Below, in pieces: positions 16,458-25,466 of a DNA stretch of 64,000 bases (its first letter is position 1; every line of letters starts with the position of its first letter). Origin of the DNA: CAVUCH01 sp963739995. Lineage in GTDB: Bacteria > Acidobacteriota > Vicinamibacteria > Vicinamibacterales > JAENWD01. Position numbers and translations under genes: made by a program. The notes under the pieces were generated by a model. It saw only the letters and a program-made list of their open reading frames with translations. It did no database searches and was not told the origin of the DNA. Location: positions 1-64,000 of the forward strand of contig CAVUCH010000003.1 of the NCBI GenBank assembly GCA_963739995.1. Reading direction: 5' to 3'.

Positions 16458-19400
16458 TCAGACCACGAGAACGATTCCCTTCGGCGTCTGGGTAGTCACG
16501 CGAGCGAGGGCAGCCGCGTACAGACCCACCTGACGCGAATAGACGCTCAGCATCCCGCGCGGGTCTTCATCGGTCTTGAAATCCACGACACTCCACGTGC
16601 CCTGGTGCTCGTAGGCGAGATCGACGACGCCTTCCAGCAGCCGGCCATCGGAGAGCATCAGCGTCACCGGAACTTCTCGCCGGCACTTCCCTTCTCCCTC
16701 CGCACTGCGCGCCACTGACAGCAGCGGATGCGCAAGCACTCGGGCGGCAAGCGCCGCCGCCGCCGACACTTCGTGATCGGGCGCGCCGAGGATACGGCCC
16801 TCCAGCACCGCCAGCGCGCGCAGCATCGTCATGTCGGCGTCGAGCGGCGCGGTCGCGAGCACCGCGTGCACGAGCGTACCGAAGCGACGCCCTCTCGGAC
16901 GGTCGCCTTCGCGGGGGAGCTCGACCACCTCTACGGGTGGGAGCTCGGTCACGCCGGTGGGCCACTCGCCCCCATGGGCGAACTCGGTCACCGTCCGGAT
17001 CTGCAGCGAGGGGGATGACCCATTCGCGATGGCCGTGGCGCGATCCAGCGACCAGGTGTCGTAGGCGGATCTTCCCTCGCTCACCACTGCGTCGCCCGCG
17101 TCTTTCGCAATCAGATCTTCGCGGCGGAGGCCGAAGGGCGGGTCGGCGTCCAGATCGAGCGCGCTGGGGCTCCACCAGACGACGCGGTATGTGGAGTTGC
17201 GTGGCCCCTCATCGGGCTGCGGGTTTCGGGCTTCGGGCCTCGGGACAGCCAGGAACATCGCACCGCCGGCGTCCAGCTCTACATCGACGCCTTTTGCAGG
17301 ACTCACGCTCTGCCCCACATTCAGCTCGTACAAGCCTGGGCGGACGGTGTCGGCTCTGGGGGGCTCGCCATCGGGGCGGATGCGGACTGTGTCCTTGCCG
17401 AACGCCGGGCAGCCGGGGGCCGGCTGCGGATCCCGGCGGATTTCGACCGGAGGATAGATGGCGGCGTTCAAGGTGGCGTACCAGCCGTCGAATTCGCAGT
17501 CGCCGATCGCCGGCAGCACGAGGACGTCTCGTGCGCGCGTGGCGGCTACATACGCAAGGCGCACGCCTTCGGCTCTCTCGCGGCCTATCTCGACGGCCTC
17601 GTGATCCAGCAGATCGGCGGGCGAACACCCGGCGAGCGGCATCGCGCAGAGGTTGCGCGCCTGATCGATGTAGCGGCTGGCGTCGTTGCGATTGAGCTTG
17701 CACGTCATGTCCGCCAGGATGACAACCGGGAACTCGAGCCCCTTGGCCTTGTGCACGGTCATCAGGCGAACACCGTCGCTGCCTTCTTCCAGCACGGGGG
17801 CTTCGGCCGACGCGCTCTCGTCTGCGGCTTCGCGGAGCGCGTCGACGAATCCGCGGAACGAGATGCCGCCGTCGGCCTCGTATTGGCGCGCGAGCTCCAC
17901 GACCTGGAGCACGTTGGCGAGCACGCGCTCGCCTGCGGGACGCATCACGAAGCTCACGTGCGCGCGCGTGTGCTCGAGCAGACGCCCGACGGTCTCCGCC
18001 GCGGGGCGATGGTTGCGGCCCGCGTGAAGCTTTCTGAGCAGTGCCAGCGCCTCACCGACCGGCTGCAGGCGCGGCTTCAAATCCTCGGGAACGTCGAAGG
18101 GATGAAACCGGTGCCGCGGGTGCGTGTGCCGGTCCTCGAGCAGCGTCTCTTCACCGAACGCGAAGAGCGCGCCGCGCAGGGCGGCATACACGTTCAGCGC
18201 GTCCTCCGGCCACTCGACCGCGGCCAGCGCTGCACGCAGCGTCTCCACCTCCTCGCGATCGTGGAACGATCGTCCGCCCACGAGCAGGTGCGGCACGCTG
18301 CGCGCCTCGAGCGCGTCGACGTATGGCCGCGTGACGTCGGTCCGCATCTTCGTGAAGCGGCGGAAGAGGATGCAGACGTGGCGCGGCTCCACGGGCACCA
18401 CCACCACACGACCCTCGCGGCGCTCCGTGACGGTCCAGCCGCTCTCCCGCACGAGCCAGTGCACCCACGCGCCGACGGCATCGGGAAGGGATTTCTCGAT
18501 CGGGCCCATCGCGACGTTCCTCATCCCGTATGGATCGGGAACGGGGAGGACGATGAGGCTTGGCTGGACGGCGCTGGGCTCCAGGCTCCGGGCTCCAGGC
18601 TCCGGGCCTTGTTCGGCGTCCGGGTCGGGGGCCTGAAGGGGCCGGGAGCCGGGAGCCTGGAGCCTGGAGCCTGGCGCGCGGAGCCGCAGCTCCTCCCGGT
18701 GCGGTGCGAGCGCGACGTAGTCGGCTTGCAGCGACACGTCGTCTCGCTTCATGGCAGGGGCGAATGCAGCGTTGACGGCGTGCTGGATTGTCGGGACGGT
18801 TCGGAAGTTCGTGCGCAGGTGTACGCGACGGGCGCCCTGACGAGCGACGAGCAGGTCGCAAACCTCCTGGTAGATGCCGACGTCGGCTCTGCGGAACCGG
18901 TAGATTGACTGCTTCGGGTCCCCTACGACGAAGAGGGCCCCTCGCCTGATCGGGACGGTTCGCCAATCTGGCGCCAGGCTCCGGGCTCCAGGCTCCGGGG
19001 CTTGTCGGGCTTCGGGGCGGTGGCTCGCCCTGGGGTCTGGAGCCAGGAGCCCGGAGCCTGGCTCCTGCGAGTCGGCCCGTGCCGCGAGCAGCATCAGAAT
19101 CTCGGCCTGCAGCGGGTCCGTGTCCTGGAACTCGTCGACGAGGATGTACTTGAATCGATTTTGGAACGCGCGGCGTACGGGGGCACAGTCCCGCACCAGA
19201 TCGCGCGCTTTGAGCAGCAGGTCGAGGAAGTCGAGTGCGCCGGCTCTCGTCTTCAGTTGGCCGTAGAGATCCACACATACGAGGAGCTCACGCTGGAGCA
19301 GCGCCGCGAGGTCGGCGTCTGCGGCTCGCTCGAACGCGGTCAGCGACCCTTTCAGCGCCTCGTACGCGTCCAGAACCTGCTGGCGCGTGGCGGCCTTGCC

Positions 19401-20381
19401 GTAGTCCGGCTTCCGGCCCTTCCTCTTCTCGATGTCCTTCAGCTCGCTCTTCACGAGTCGGACGAGCGTGGCTTCGAGGACGTCGAGAGCGTCCAGGCGC
19501 TGGGCGTCGGGCGCTGGGCGCTGGGGCTCATCACGCCGGGCGGCCGGCGGCGGCCGGCTCGCGGGCTCGTCTCCGGCGGCCTTGCGGAGCTCCGCGGCCA
19601 GCACGCGCAGCGGACGCGTGGACTCGAACAGCGGGTCCTTGTCCCACGACGGATTCGCGGTGAGATCTGCAAACGCGCAGAGCTCGGCGACACACCGCGC
19701 GATTGCCGCGTCGCGGTCGAACGGATCCCGCCGCCAGGGCGCTCGCAGATCTCGCCACTCGCGCAGATCCACGGCGGCTTTGCGCAGTCGCGCCACGGGC
19801 CCGTCTTCCTCGTTCGCATACGGGGACCACGGGGGCGGCAACCGCCGAAGCGCGCGGCGGACACCCTCGGGCGGATCCTCGAGCCCCTGCTGGAACCACT
19901 CACGGAACGCGCGGTCGAAGAGGCGCTCGGCGCCGGGGTCGGTGAGGACCTCGAACCCGGGGTCCACGCCGGCTTCGACCGGACGTTCTCGCAGGAGGTC
20001 TGCGCAGAAGCCGTGGATCGTGGAGACGTGCGCTTCTTCCAGGCGCGCCAGGGCATCGTCCAGAAGCGCCGATGAATCGGCCGGCCGGGAACCATCCGAC
20101 GGGATTGGACCGGGGCCAGAGGCAATCTCTCCGCGCGCCTTCTCCAGCTCCGTGCGGATGCGGAGCTTCAGCTCACCCGCGGCCTTCTCGGTGAACGTGA
20201 CGGCGACGATCTCGTGGATCTTCGCGCGCCCGGTCGCAACCAGCCGCACGATGCGTGCGACGAGCTCGGTCGTCTTGCCGGTGCCGGCCGCAGCTTCGAC
20301 GACGAGGGTCTCATCCAGGGCGTTGCGGATCAGGTCGCGGTCGACCGCGTCGTCCAGCACCGGTGCGTGCAGGAGGGTCAC
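16458..20381 (-). CDS. addA: AddA-type UvrD-family helicase/exonuclease
   Basis: A 1307-residue double-strand-break repair helicase-nuclease subunit. Helicase motifs are in order: Walker A AAAGTGKTTEL (residue ~30), AVTFTEKAAGELK, STIHGFCADLLRERP, the DEFQDTDP Walker B, GDPKQSIYRFRRAD, LMTVHKAKGLEFPVV and LAYVAATRARDVLVL. The C-terminus carries a RecB-like PD-(D/E)XK nuclease with LEGVVDLAYEHQGTWSVVDFKTDE. Four Pro/Gly/Ser/Arg-rich stretches (residues ~437-471, ~569-604, ~1045-1055 and a shorter one near 285-295) coincide with GGCTCC repeat copies and lie between conserved motifs. GTG start after GAGGTG. It lies downstream of the addB-like gene, same strand. Confidence 0.92.
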   Translation of the reverse strand: MTLLHAPVLDDAVDRDLIRNALDETLVVEAAAGTGKTTELVARIVRLVATGRAKIHEIVAVTFTEKAAGELKLRIRTELEKARGEIASGPGPIPSDGSRPADSSALLDDALARLEEAHVSTIHGFCADLLRERPVEAGVDPGFEVLTDPGAERLFDRAFREWFQQGLEDPPEGVRRALRRLPPPWSPYANEEDGPVARLRKAAVDLREWRDLRAPWRRDPFDRDAAIARCVAELCAFADLTANPSWDKDPLFESTRPLRVLAAELRKAAGDEPASRPPPAARRDEPQRPAPDAQRLDALDVLEATLVRLVKSELKDIEKRKGRKPDYGKAATRQQVLDAYEALKGSLTAFERAADADLAALLQRELLVCVDLYGQLKTRAGALDFLDLLLKARDLVRDCAPVRRAFQNRFKYILVDEFQDTDPLQAEILMLLAARADSQEPGSGLLAPDPRASHRPEARQAPEPGARSLAPDWRTVPIRRGALFVVGDPKQSIYRFRRADVGIYQEVCDLLVARQGARRVHLRTNFRTVPTIQHAVNAAFAPAMKRDDVSLQADYVALAPHREELRLRAPGSRLQAPGSRPLQAPDPDAEQGPEPGARSLEPSAVQPSLIVLPVPDPYGMRNVAMGPIEKSLPDAVGAWVHWLVRESGWTVTERREGRVVVVPVEPRHVCILFRRFTKMRTDVTRPYVDALEARSVPHLLVGGRSFHDREEVETLRAALAAVEWPEDALNVYAALRGALFAFGEETLLEDRHTHPRHRFHPFDVPEDLKPRLQPVGEALALLRKLHAGRNHRPAAETVGRLLEHTRAHVSFVMRPAGERVLANVLQVVELARQYEADGGISFRGFVDALREAADESASAEAPVLEEGSDGVRLMTVHKAKGLEFPVVILADMTCKLNRNDASRYIDQARNLCAMPLAGCSPADLLDHEAVEIGRERAEGVRLAYVAATRARDVLVLPAIGDCEFDGWYATLNAAIYPPVEIRRDPQPAPGCPAFGKDTVRIRPDGEPPRADTVRPGLYELNVGQSVSPAKGVDVELDAGGAMFLAVPRPEARNPQPDEGPRNSTYRVVWWSPSALDLDADPPFGLRREDLIAKDAGDAVVSEGRSAYDTWSLDRATAIANGSSPSLQIRTVTEFAHGGEWPTGVTELPPVEVVELPREGDRPRGRRFGTLVHAVLATAPLDADMTMLRALAVLEGRILGAPDHEVSAAAALAARVLAHPLLSVARSAEGEGKCRREVPVTLMLSDGRLLEGVVDLAYEHQGTWSVVDFKTDEDPRGMLSVYSRQVGLYAAALARVTTQTPKGIVLVV
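17219..17248. repeat. Short GGCTCC-family repeat inside addA
   Basis: gggctgcgggtttcgggctt-type units; translated as PEARNPQP in the addA frame. A half element only. Confidence 0.5.
18573..18675. repeat. GGCTCC inverted repeat inserted in addA
   Basis: Left arm (ctccaggctccgggctcc) and right arm (gggagcctggagcctgg) are complementary around a core containing GGGCCTTGTTCGGCG. In the addA frame it encodes RAPGSRLQAPGSR and GPEPGARSLEP, absent from the conserved helicase fold. Confidence 0.85.
18971..19071. repeat. GGCTCC inverted repeat inserted in addA, second copy
   Basis: Arms gccaggctccgggctccagg and ggagccaggagcccggagcc around the core GGGGCTTGTCGGGC. In the addA frame it encodes EPGSGLLAPDP and RQAPEPGARSLAP, placed between the Walker B motif and the GDPKQSIYRF motif. 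Confidence 0.85.
19498..19527. repeat. Degenerate GGCTCC-family repeat inside addA
   Basis: gctgggcgtcgggcgctggg units; encodes PSAQRPTPSAQ-like or APDAQRL-like residues depending on frame. Weakest of the coding copies. Confidence 0.35.
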
Positions 20382-20431
20382 GGGTGCACCTCGGCCAGGG
20401 TGCCGGCGATTGGAAGCGGAAAGCGTCCGGT

Positions 20432-20466
20432 TCGGCTGCGGGCTCCGGGCTCCCGGCTCCCGGCCT
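20432..20466. repeat. GGCTCC half element between addB and addA
   Basis: gctgcgggctccgggctccc units ending in GGCCTCATCCGGGC. It lies in the 178-nt gap between the two helicase-nuclease genes. Confidence 0.6.
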
Positions 20467-20559
20467 CATCCGGGCGGCGGCAGATCCGAACGTTCACACA
20501 ATCACGGTCGAACGGGCGCGTTCGCGCAGAGAAACGTCGGAGCACGCGGCTGCGCCCAT

Positions 20560-23500
20560 TCACGGCAGGTCCCTCAACGCCAGCAGGTCGGCCAGGAGGC
20601 CCTTGTTCTTCTTCGTCGCGCGCTTCTCCTCCAATGGGCCGCACACAGCGCGGTAGTCGCAGTAGTCGCATGCGCCCGTGTCAGGGGAGGCGGCGAGGAA
20701 CCCGAGCTCCACGCCGCGGTCGATCACTTCGAGCGCGCGCAGAGCTGTCTTGCGTGCAATCGGGTCGAGCTGCACGGCGTGGCTCGTGAAGCCGCCGGCC
20801 TGCGTGCAGTAGTAGAGACGTCCGGCGGTCACGGGCTCGCCCGTCATCTCCTCGACGACGAGGCTGTAGAGGACGGGCTGCAGCGTGCGGCCGCCATTGA
20901 TCGTCGTCGTGACCGCCGTGCGGTTCTTGCCGGTCTTGTGATCCGTGACGCGCAGCACGCGCGAGGTCGTGTGGCGTTCCACGAGATCGACCGATCCGCG
21001 CAGCACGAAGCGGCCGTCCACGACCACGGGGTCGGCGACACTGTGGGGGTCGTGATCCGCATCGAGCGGCAGGCCGAAGCTCAGCTCGAATCGCTCCGGC
21101 CGCCAGCCATCGCCGGCCTCGCCCTGCAGCACCACCCAGCGGCGCAGGTCCTTGCGGAGCGCGGCGATCTCGTCGCGCCACACGCGATCGACCGCCGGGG
21201 CGAGCAGGTCCTTCTGCTGCTCGGAGACCTGCGACACGGCGCGATCCAGCGCCTCGAGGCTGTCGGCGGCGTTCTCGCGGGTGAGCGGCAGCGCTCCTGC
21301 CGCAGCGCGCTCGCGGTAGAACGCCGTCTGGATCTCGTGGAACAGGGCGCCCTTCGTCAGCGGGTCCAGCCGCTGCAGGGGCGTCGGCGCCTCGAACGGC
21401 TGGAGGCGGTAGATTGCCGACAGCAGGAACTGGTACGGACACGATGCGTAGCGCTGCAGCGCGGTAAGCGAGAACGCGCGGTTCGCCAGCCGCTGCCCGT
21501 CAAGCGCTTTCTTGGTTGTCTCCGTCGCGGCGATGAGGCCGTCCTGCTCGGTCCACGCCGGCTTCCAGCGCTTCCACCGCTCCGTGAGCGAGCGCCGCAG
21601 GTGCTCGTTCAATTCGAGGAGATAACGTGCGCGTCCCTTGACAGCCAGCGGATCGCGCGTCCTCAGCAGCCCGCCGAGCACCGCAAGGTCGTGCTCGAAA
21701 TCGTCTACCGCCCGTGCAGGCTGATCCGGCGCGGGCCACGCCAGCGCCGCTTTCGTCTCACGCGCGGCGGCGTCCTGCAATTCCTCATGGCTCGGCACGC
21801 GGCCGGTGATCGCGCGCATCACGTCGAGGCCATAGAAGGACGGCACGCGCGGACGTGCCTCGCGGAGCTCGATGCGTGGATACGACAGGTAGACGCGTTC
21901 GGTCGCCGCGCCGACCGCCAGGTGCAGCAGCAGCCGCTCGTCCGCGGCACGGTCGTCCATCGTCGTCAGACGGTTGGATATCTGGCGGCGGACGGCATCG
22001 GCCAGCAGCGGATCCTCGCGCAGCTTCTGCGGGAACACGCGCTCGGCAAGGCCCGGCACGAAGACGATGCGGAAGACGCGTCCCCGGGCTTCGTCGGCGG
22101 TGCCCACGAACACGCGGCCATAGCGGCTCGGGGGTGGTTCGACGGCGACGGTGCGCAGGCGATCGGACAGGACCTCGCGCACCTCGCGCAGCGACACGGG
22201 TCCGACCGCGGCCATCGGCCGCAACTCGGCGAGCACGCGCTGCACCACGAGCGGCTGACGAATGACCCGCGGCACGAGCGCCTCGAGCCGGTCGAGCCAC
22301 TCGCCCCAGGTCGCCGTCTCGGGCCACGCGTCGAACTCGTCAATCAGCGGCAGCGCGAACGCCCGCAAGTGCTCGAGCTGCGACAGGTCGCGCTCGATCC
22401 CGCGCACGCGCGGCGACTGCGCGTCCTCACGCATCGCGTCCTTCAGACGCAGGCGGTACTCCGCGGCGGCGCCGTCCAATCGCCGCCAGCGGTCACGACC
22501 CGCGATCACGGCGGACTCGACGAGCCACTCCTCCCAGCGATACGGTGCCCGCACCATCCCCTGCACGACATCCTCGTCTGGCGAGGCTGATTCCGGAGCG
22601 GTCGCGTCGGGCTCCACGGGGTCGAGGTCGCCGACTTCCAGGCGGTCCGCTCCGGTGGCGAGAGCGTCGTCGAGCGCGCGCACGGGAGCCGGATCGTCGA
22701 AGAGAGACGGCTGCGCGACGGTCGGCTTCGGGCTTCGGGCGCCGGGCTTCCGGGTTCCTTTGGGGGCACGATCGGCGGCGGACTGTACACGCTCACGCGT
22801 GGAGACAGTGTCAACGGGACTGAAGCCCGGCCCCACGTCCTCGATTGCAGCGGCGGGAACCTGTGCCAGCGACAGGTACTCGGCAAACCGGTTCGCCGAG
22901 AGGTTCTCATCGGCGCACGACAGAAGTGCCAGCAATGCTCGACCGGCAGGATGCGGACGCCGCGTGCCACGGCCGAAGGACGCGGAGATGCCGGCACGCG
23001 TGAATGCGTGCTCGAGGAGGCCCAGATACTCCCGCGGCGAGCGCAGCAGCACAGCCATCTCGTCGAAGCGGACGCCCCGGCGCGCTTCGTCGAGCAGGTA
23101 TCGCGCGACCTCCACGGCCTCGCGGCCTTCGCCTGGCGCGGAGAAGAACACCACGCCGGAGCCGCGTGTCGAGACTGGCGGTGCTCCGGGCTTGAACAGG
23201 TGCCGGCGAAGACAATCCAGCTCCCCGTCACGCGAATCGCAATCGACATCCGCAACCGCAGCGAGCTCCTCGAGCGCCGTCCGCGCCGACCCATCCTCTG
23301 ACGGCACGCAGGCGAGCCATCGCGAGGCCCTGCCGAGCAGCGCAGCGACGAACGCGCGCTCGACCGCCGTGTCGATCGCGACGTCCACGAGCACCACCGC
23401 CCTGCCCTCGCAGAACGAGGCGCCCGATTCGAGCACCTCGCGCGCGACGGTGAACAGCTGCGCCCGATCGGCGGCGCCACCGGTCTCGAACTGCGCGACC

Positions 23501-23970
23501 GAAGCGTCGTACAGCGCGGCAAGGTCGCGCCCGCCCTCTCCCGCCCGTCCGATTGTGTGGGCCTGCGCGTCAGCCATACGCAAATCGTGCAGGCTGCGCG
23601 CCAGGGCCGGGGCGAAGCCGGGCATCCAGGCAACCGGGGCGAAGTATTCCAGCGCGCCGCCCGCGCGTGCGTCGAACACGGCGCGCGCGGCGATCGCCTG
23701 GGCGGCAAGCGAGGTCGCGGGCGCCAGTCCAGCGGCGGCCAGACGTGTGGCGGCAAGTCCCGCGGCGAGCTGGGCCAGGCTGAAACGGTGGAGACCAAAC
23801 GTTGCCGCCTCGCGTCGCGCGCGATCACGGGCGACATCGTCTGCCGCCCCGCGGCTCGCGGAGACGATCAGCACCTCGGTTCCGCCGGGCAGCCCATCGA
23901 CGAACTCCGACGCCCGAACCCGGCGCTTCGAGGCGGCGGGCGAGGTGAACAGCTCCGCCATTGACCTCAT
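20560..23970 (-). CDS. addB: AddB-like PD-(D/E)XK nuclease subunit
   Basis: A 1136-residue partner of the AddA-type helicase. The N-terminal part has degenerate helicase-like folds without a usable Walker A. The C-terminal nuclease has RVLRVTDHKTGKNR (catalytic Asp and Lys). Four cysteines fit the 4Fe-4S staple of AddB: one in LQRYASCPYQFLL and three in GACDYCDYRAVCG. This supports AddB rather than RecC. The ATG at 23970 is chosen because GGAGG lies 9 nt upstream; GTG at 23973 and ATG at 23961 are possible. A Pro/Lys-rich stretch (residues ~406-416) coincides with a repeat copy. The pair should process double-strand ends for RecA loading. Confidence 0.88.
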   Translation of the reverse strand: MRSMAELFTSPAASKRRVRASEFVDGLPGGTEVLIVSASRGAADDVARDRARREAATFGLHRFSLAQLAAGLAATRLAAAGLAPATSLAAQAIAARAVFDARAGGALEYFAPVAWMPGFAPALARSLHDLRMADAQAHTIGRAGEGGRDLAALYDASVAQFETGGAADRAQLFTVAREVLESGASFCEGRAVVLVDVAIDTAVERAFVAALLGRASRWLACVPSEDGSARTALEELAAVADVDCDSRDGELDCLRRHLFKPGAPPVSTRGSGVVFFSAPGEGREAVEVARYLLDEARRGVRFDEMAVLLRSPREYLGLLEHAFTRAGISASFGRGTRRPHPAGRALLALLSCADENLSANRFAEYLSLAQVPAAAIEDVGPGFSPVDTVSTRERVQSAADRAPKGTRKPGARSPKPTVAQPSLFDDPAPVRALDDALATGADRLEVGDLDPVEPDATAPESASPDEDVVQGMVRAPYRWEEWLVESAVIAGRDRWRRLDGAAAEYRLRLKDAMREDAQSPRVRGIERDLSQLEHLRAFALPLIDEFDAWPETATWGEWLDRLEALVPRVIRQPLVVQRVLAELRPMAAVGPVSLREVREVLSDRLRTVAVEPPPSRYGRVFVGTADEARGRVFRIVFVPGLAERVFPQKLREDPLLADAVRRQISNRLTTMDDRAADERLLLHLAVGAATERVYLSYPRIELREARPRVPSFYGLDVMRAITGRVPSHEELQDAAARETKAALAWPAPDQPARAVDDFEHDLAVLGGLLRTRDPLAVKGRARYLLELNEHLRRSLTERWKRWKPAWTEQDGLIAATETTKKALDGQRLANRAFSLTALQRYASCPYQFLLSAIYRLQPFEAPTPLQRLDPLTKGALFHEIQTAFYRERAAAGALPLTRENAADSLEALDRAVSQVSEQQKDLLAPAVDRVWRDEIAALRKDLRRWVVLQGEAGDGWRPERFELSFGLPLDADHDPHSVADPVVVDGRFVLRGSVDLVERHTTSRVLRVTDHKTGKNRTAVTTTINGGRTLQPVLYSLVVEEMTGEPVTAGRLYYCTQAGGFTSHAVQLDPIARKTALRALEVIDRGVELGFLAASPDTGACDYCDYRAVCGPLEEKRATKKNKGLLADLLALRDLP
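22725..22755. repeat. Short GGCTCC-family repeat inside addB
   Basis: gtcggcttcgggcttcgggc units; in the addB frame it encodes RKPGARSPKPT between conserved segments. Confidence 0.5.
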
Positions 23971-24146
23971 CACCCGAGGCCTCCCTGTGCCTCTTTCTTT
24001 GCGAGCGCGTTCGAAGCCGAGCGGGCCCCCCGTCGCTGGTCCACACGAAGAGCCTGCGGCGCGCCCCGTCGAGCGGGGACTTCAGGAGTCGCGGCGACGA
24101 CCCCATCCCTGCCGACCATCCCTACTCTGGTTGTCGCCCTGTGGAG

Positions 24147-24164
24147 CCGGGACTTCAGTTCCGG
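24147..24164. repeat. CCGGAACT/AGTTCCGG small palindromic repeat
   Basis: CCGGGACTTCAGTTCCGG: near-perfect 8-bp arms around TC. Same family as 27337-27354 and 29369-29386, opposite orientation. Confidence 0.7.
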
Positions 24165-24424
24165 CGGCCCAGTGCTCGTCGCAGGGCTCCGCCTGTCTCA
24201 CGAACAAGGGATCGGCGTGCGCGAATCTTCGGAGGGCCAAATGGTTCCCAGCGGGAGGGCGCTCGAACGTATCGAATGCCGCCATGCTCCTGCGAATGCG
24301 TGATCGTGTCAATGGGCCCGGGCTCCCCGTGCTCATGCGAGCGCCGCGAATCCACGACAGATCCGGACTTCACAATGATGACCGGCGCGAGTGACAGCGA
24401 AGGTCACGGACGAGGGGCACGGGC

Positions 24425-24430
24425 TATACT
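24425..24430 (+). promoter_or_regulatory. Putative -10 box TATACT of the HEAT gene
   Basis: TATACT lies exactly 6 nt before the GTG start at 24437, with no Shine-Dalgarno site between, which would give a leaderless transcript. Confidence 0.45.
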
Positions 24431-24436
24431 GCTCAC

Positions 24437-25418
24437 GTGGACGAACGCGATGAGCACGTCGACGCGGCGTCCCCAGGCGAGGTGCGCGCGCATGCTCGCA
24501 ACAAAGCCGGTCGGCGGCGCGAGCGGATCGTTGTCATTGCGGTGTGCGGGCTGTGCCTGGTGGCGTTTGCCGGGACGCGAACGGCGCGAGCCGCCTGGCA
24601 GGAGCTCACCCACTTTCTCACCCTGCAGGGCCGCCCGGAACCGGCCTCCGCCAATGTGCTTTCCGAACATGAGATCGAAGTGCTGGACGGGATGTCGCCG
24701 CAGCATCAGGCGGAGCTGCTGCTCGAGCGGTCCATCAACCATTACCGCGGAGCGAACGAGCAGATCGCCGCCCGGGTGGGACGGTGGCGTGGCGGGCTGA
24801 CGCTCGACGACCGTCTGCAGAACCTGTTTTCGACAGCACTCAACTCCGGGGATCTGCGCGTGCGCGCCGCCGCCATCGAGGTGAACATCGTCGCACGCGG
24901 GCTGGAGAAGGCGGCGTCCACGATCGATCGACTGGAACCGGACGCGCGGCATGGAGAGCAGGGACCGCGCGCGAACGCGCTATGGGACATCGGGCTGCTT
25001 GGCAATCGCGGAATCGAGCCGGCGCGTGCGGCTCAGATCCTGCTGGCGTCTGTGCAGGACGACAACGTGAACGTCCGCTACTGGGCGGTCGAGGGGCTCG
25101 CGTACCTCGGCACCGACGAGGTCCTCGCTCCGCTGCTCGATACCTTCCGCAACGATCCTTCGCCGATGATTCGGGAGCGCGCCGCGTGTGGGCTCGCTCA
25201 GTCGGGCATGCTGAGCGAGCGCCAGCGCCGTACGGCTGTCCCGCGGCTGCTCGACTTCGCCGACGACGCCGTGCTGGACGCCGAAACGCGCAAGTGGGTG
25301 TTCCAAGTCGCTGCGCGACATCACAGGGCAGACGCTACCGCATGACGCAGCCGCCTGGAGGAGCTGGTACAACTCCGGCGGCGCGGACTGGCGTCCCGTG
25401 ACTCGCGACGTGATGTGA
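24437..25418 (+). CDS. Membrane-anchored HEAT-repeat protein, frameshifted near its end
   Basis: About 327 residues when read through the frameshift. A short cytoplasmic head (MDERDEHVDA) is followed by one transmembrane helix (IVVIAVCGLCLVAFAG) and a periplasmic HEAT/PBS-lyase-like repeat domain (RAAAIEVNIV, NALWDIGLLGNRG, RYWAVEGLAYLGTDEVLAPL, RERAACGLAQSGM). The first frame ends early as ARHHRADATA. With one base removed near 25307 the frame continues as SLRDITGQTLPHDAAAWRSW, then NSGGADWRPVTRDVM and a stop at 25418. This tail matches HEAT proteins of this group (LRDITGQ.lP.d..aWr.WY). So a single extra base breaks the gene or the sequence. GTG start without ribosome site. Confidence 0.75.
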
Positions 25419-25466
25419 GCCGCCACATCAGGCAGTCATTCGACCGGCAAGTCCAGGGTCCCCAGG

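Larger units (their letters stand above)
23974..24436. other. Gene-free spacer, 463 nt
   Basis: Divergent spacer between addB and the HEAT-repeat gene. It holds a CCGGGACTTCAGTTCCGG hairpin (24147-24164), a degenerate relative near 24070-24090, and TATACT (24425-24430) as a likely -10 box. No gene or gene fragment was recognised. Confidence 0.6.

Noticed and set aside
19432..22590. Open frame of 1052 codons on the plus strand opposite addA/addB
   Set aside because: Ser/Arg-rich shadow of two well-supported genes; no ribosome site, no conserved motif.
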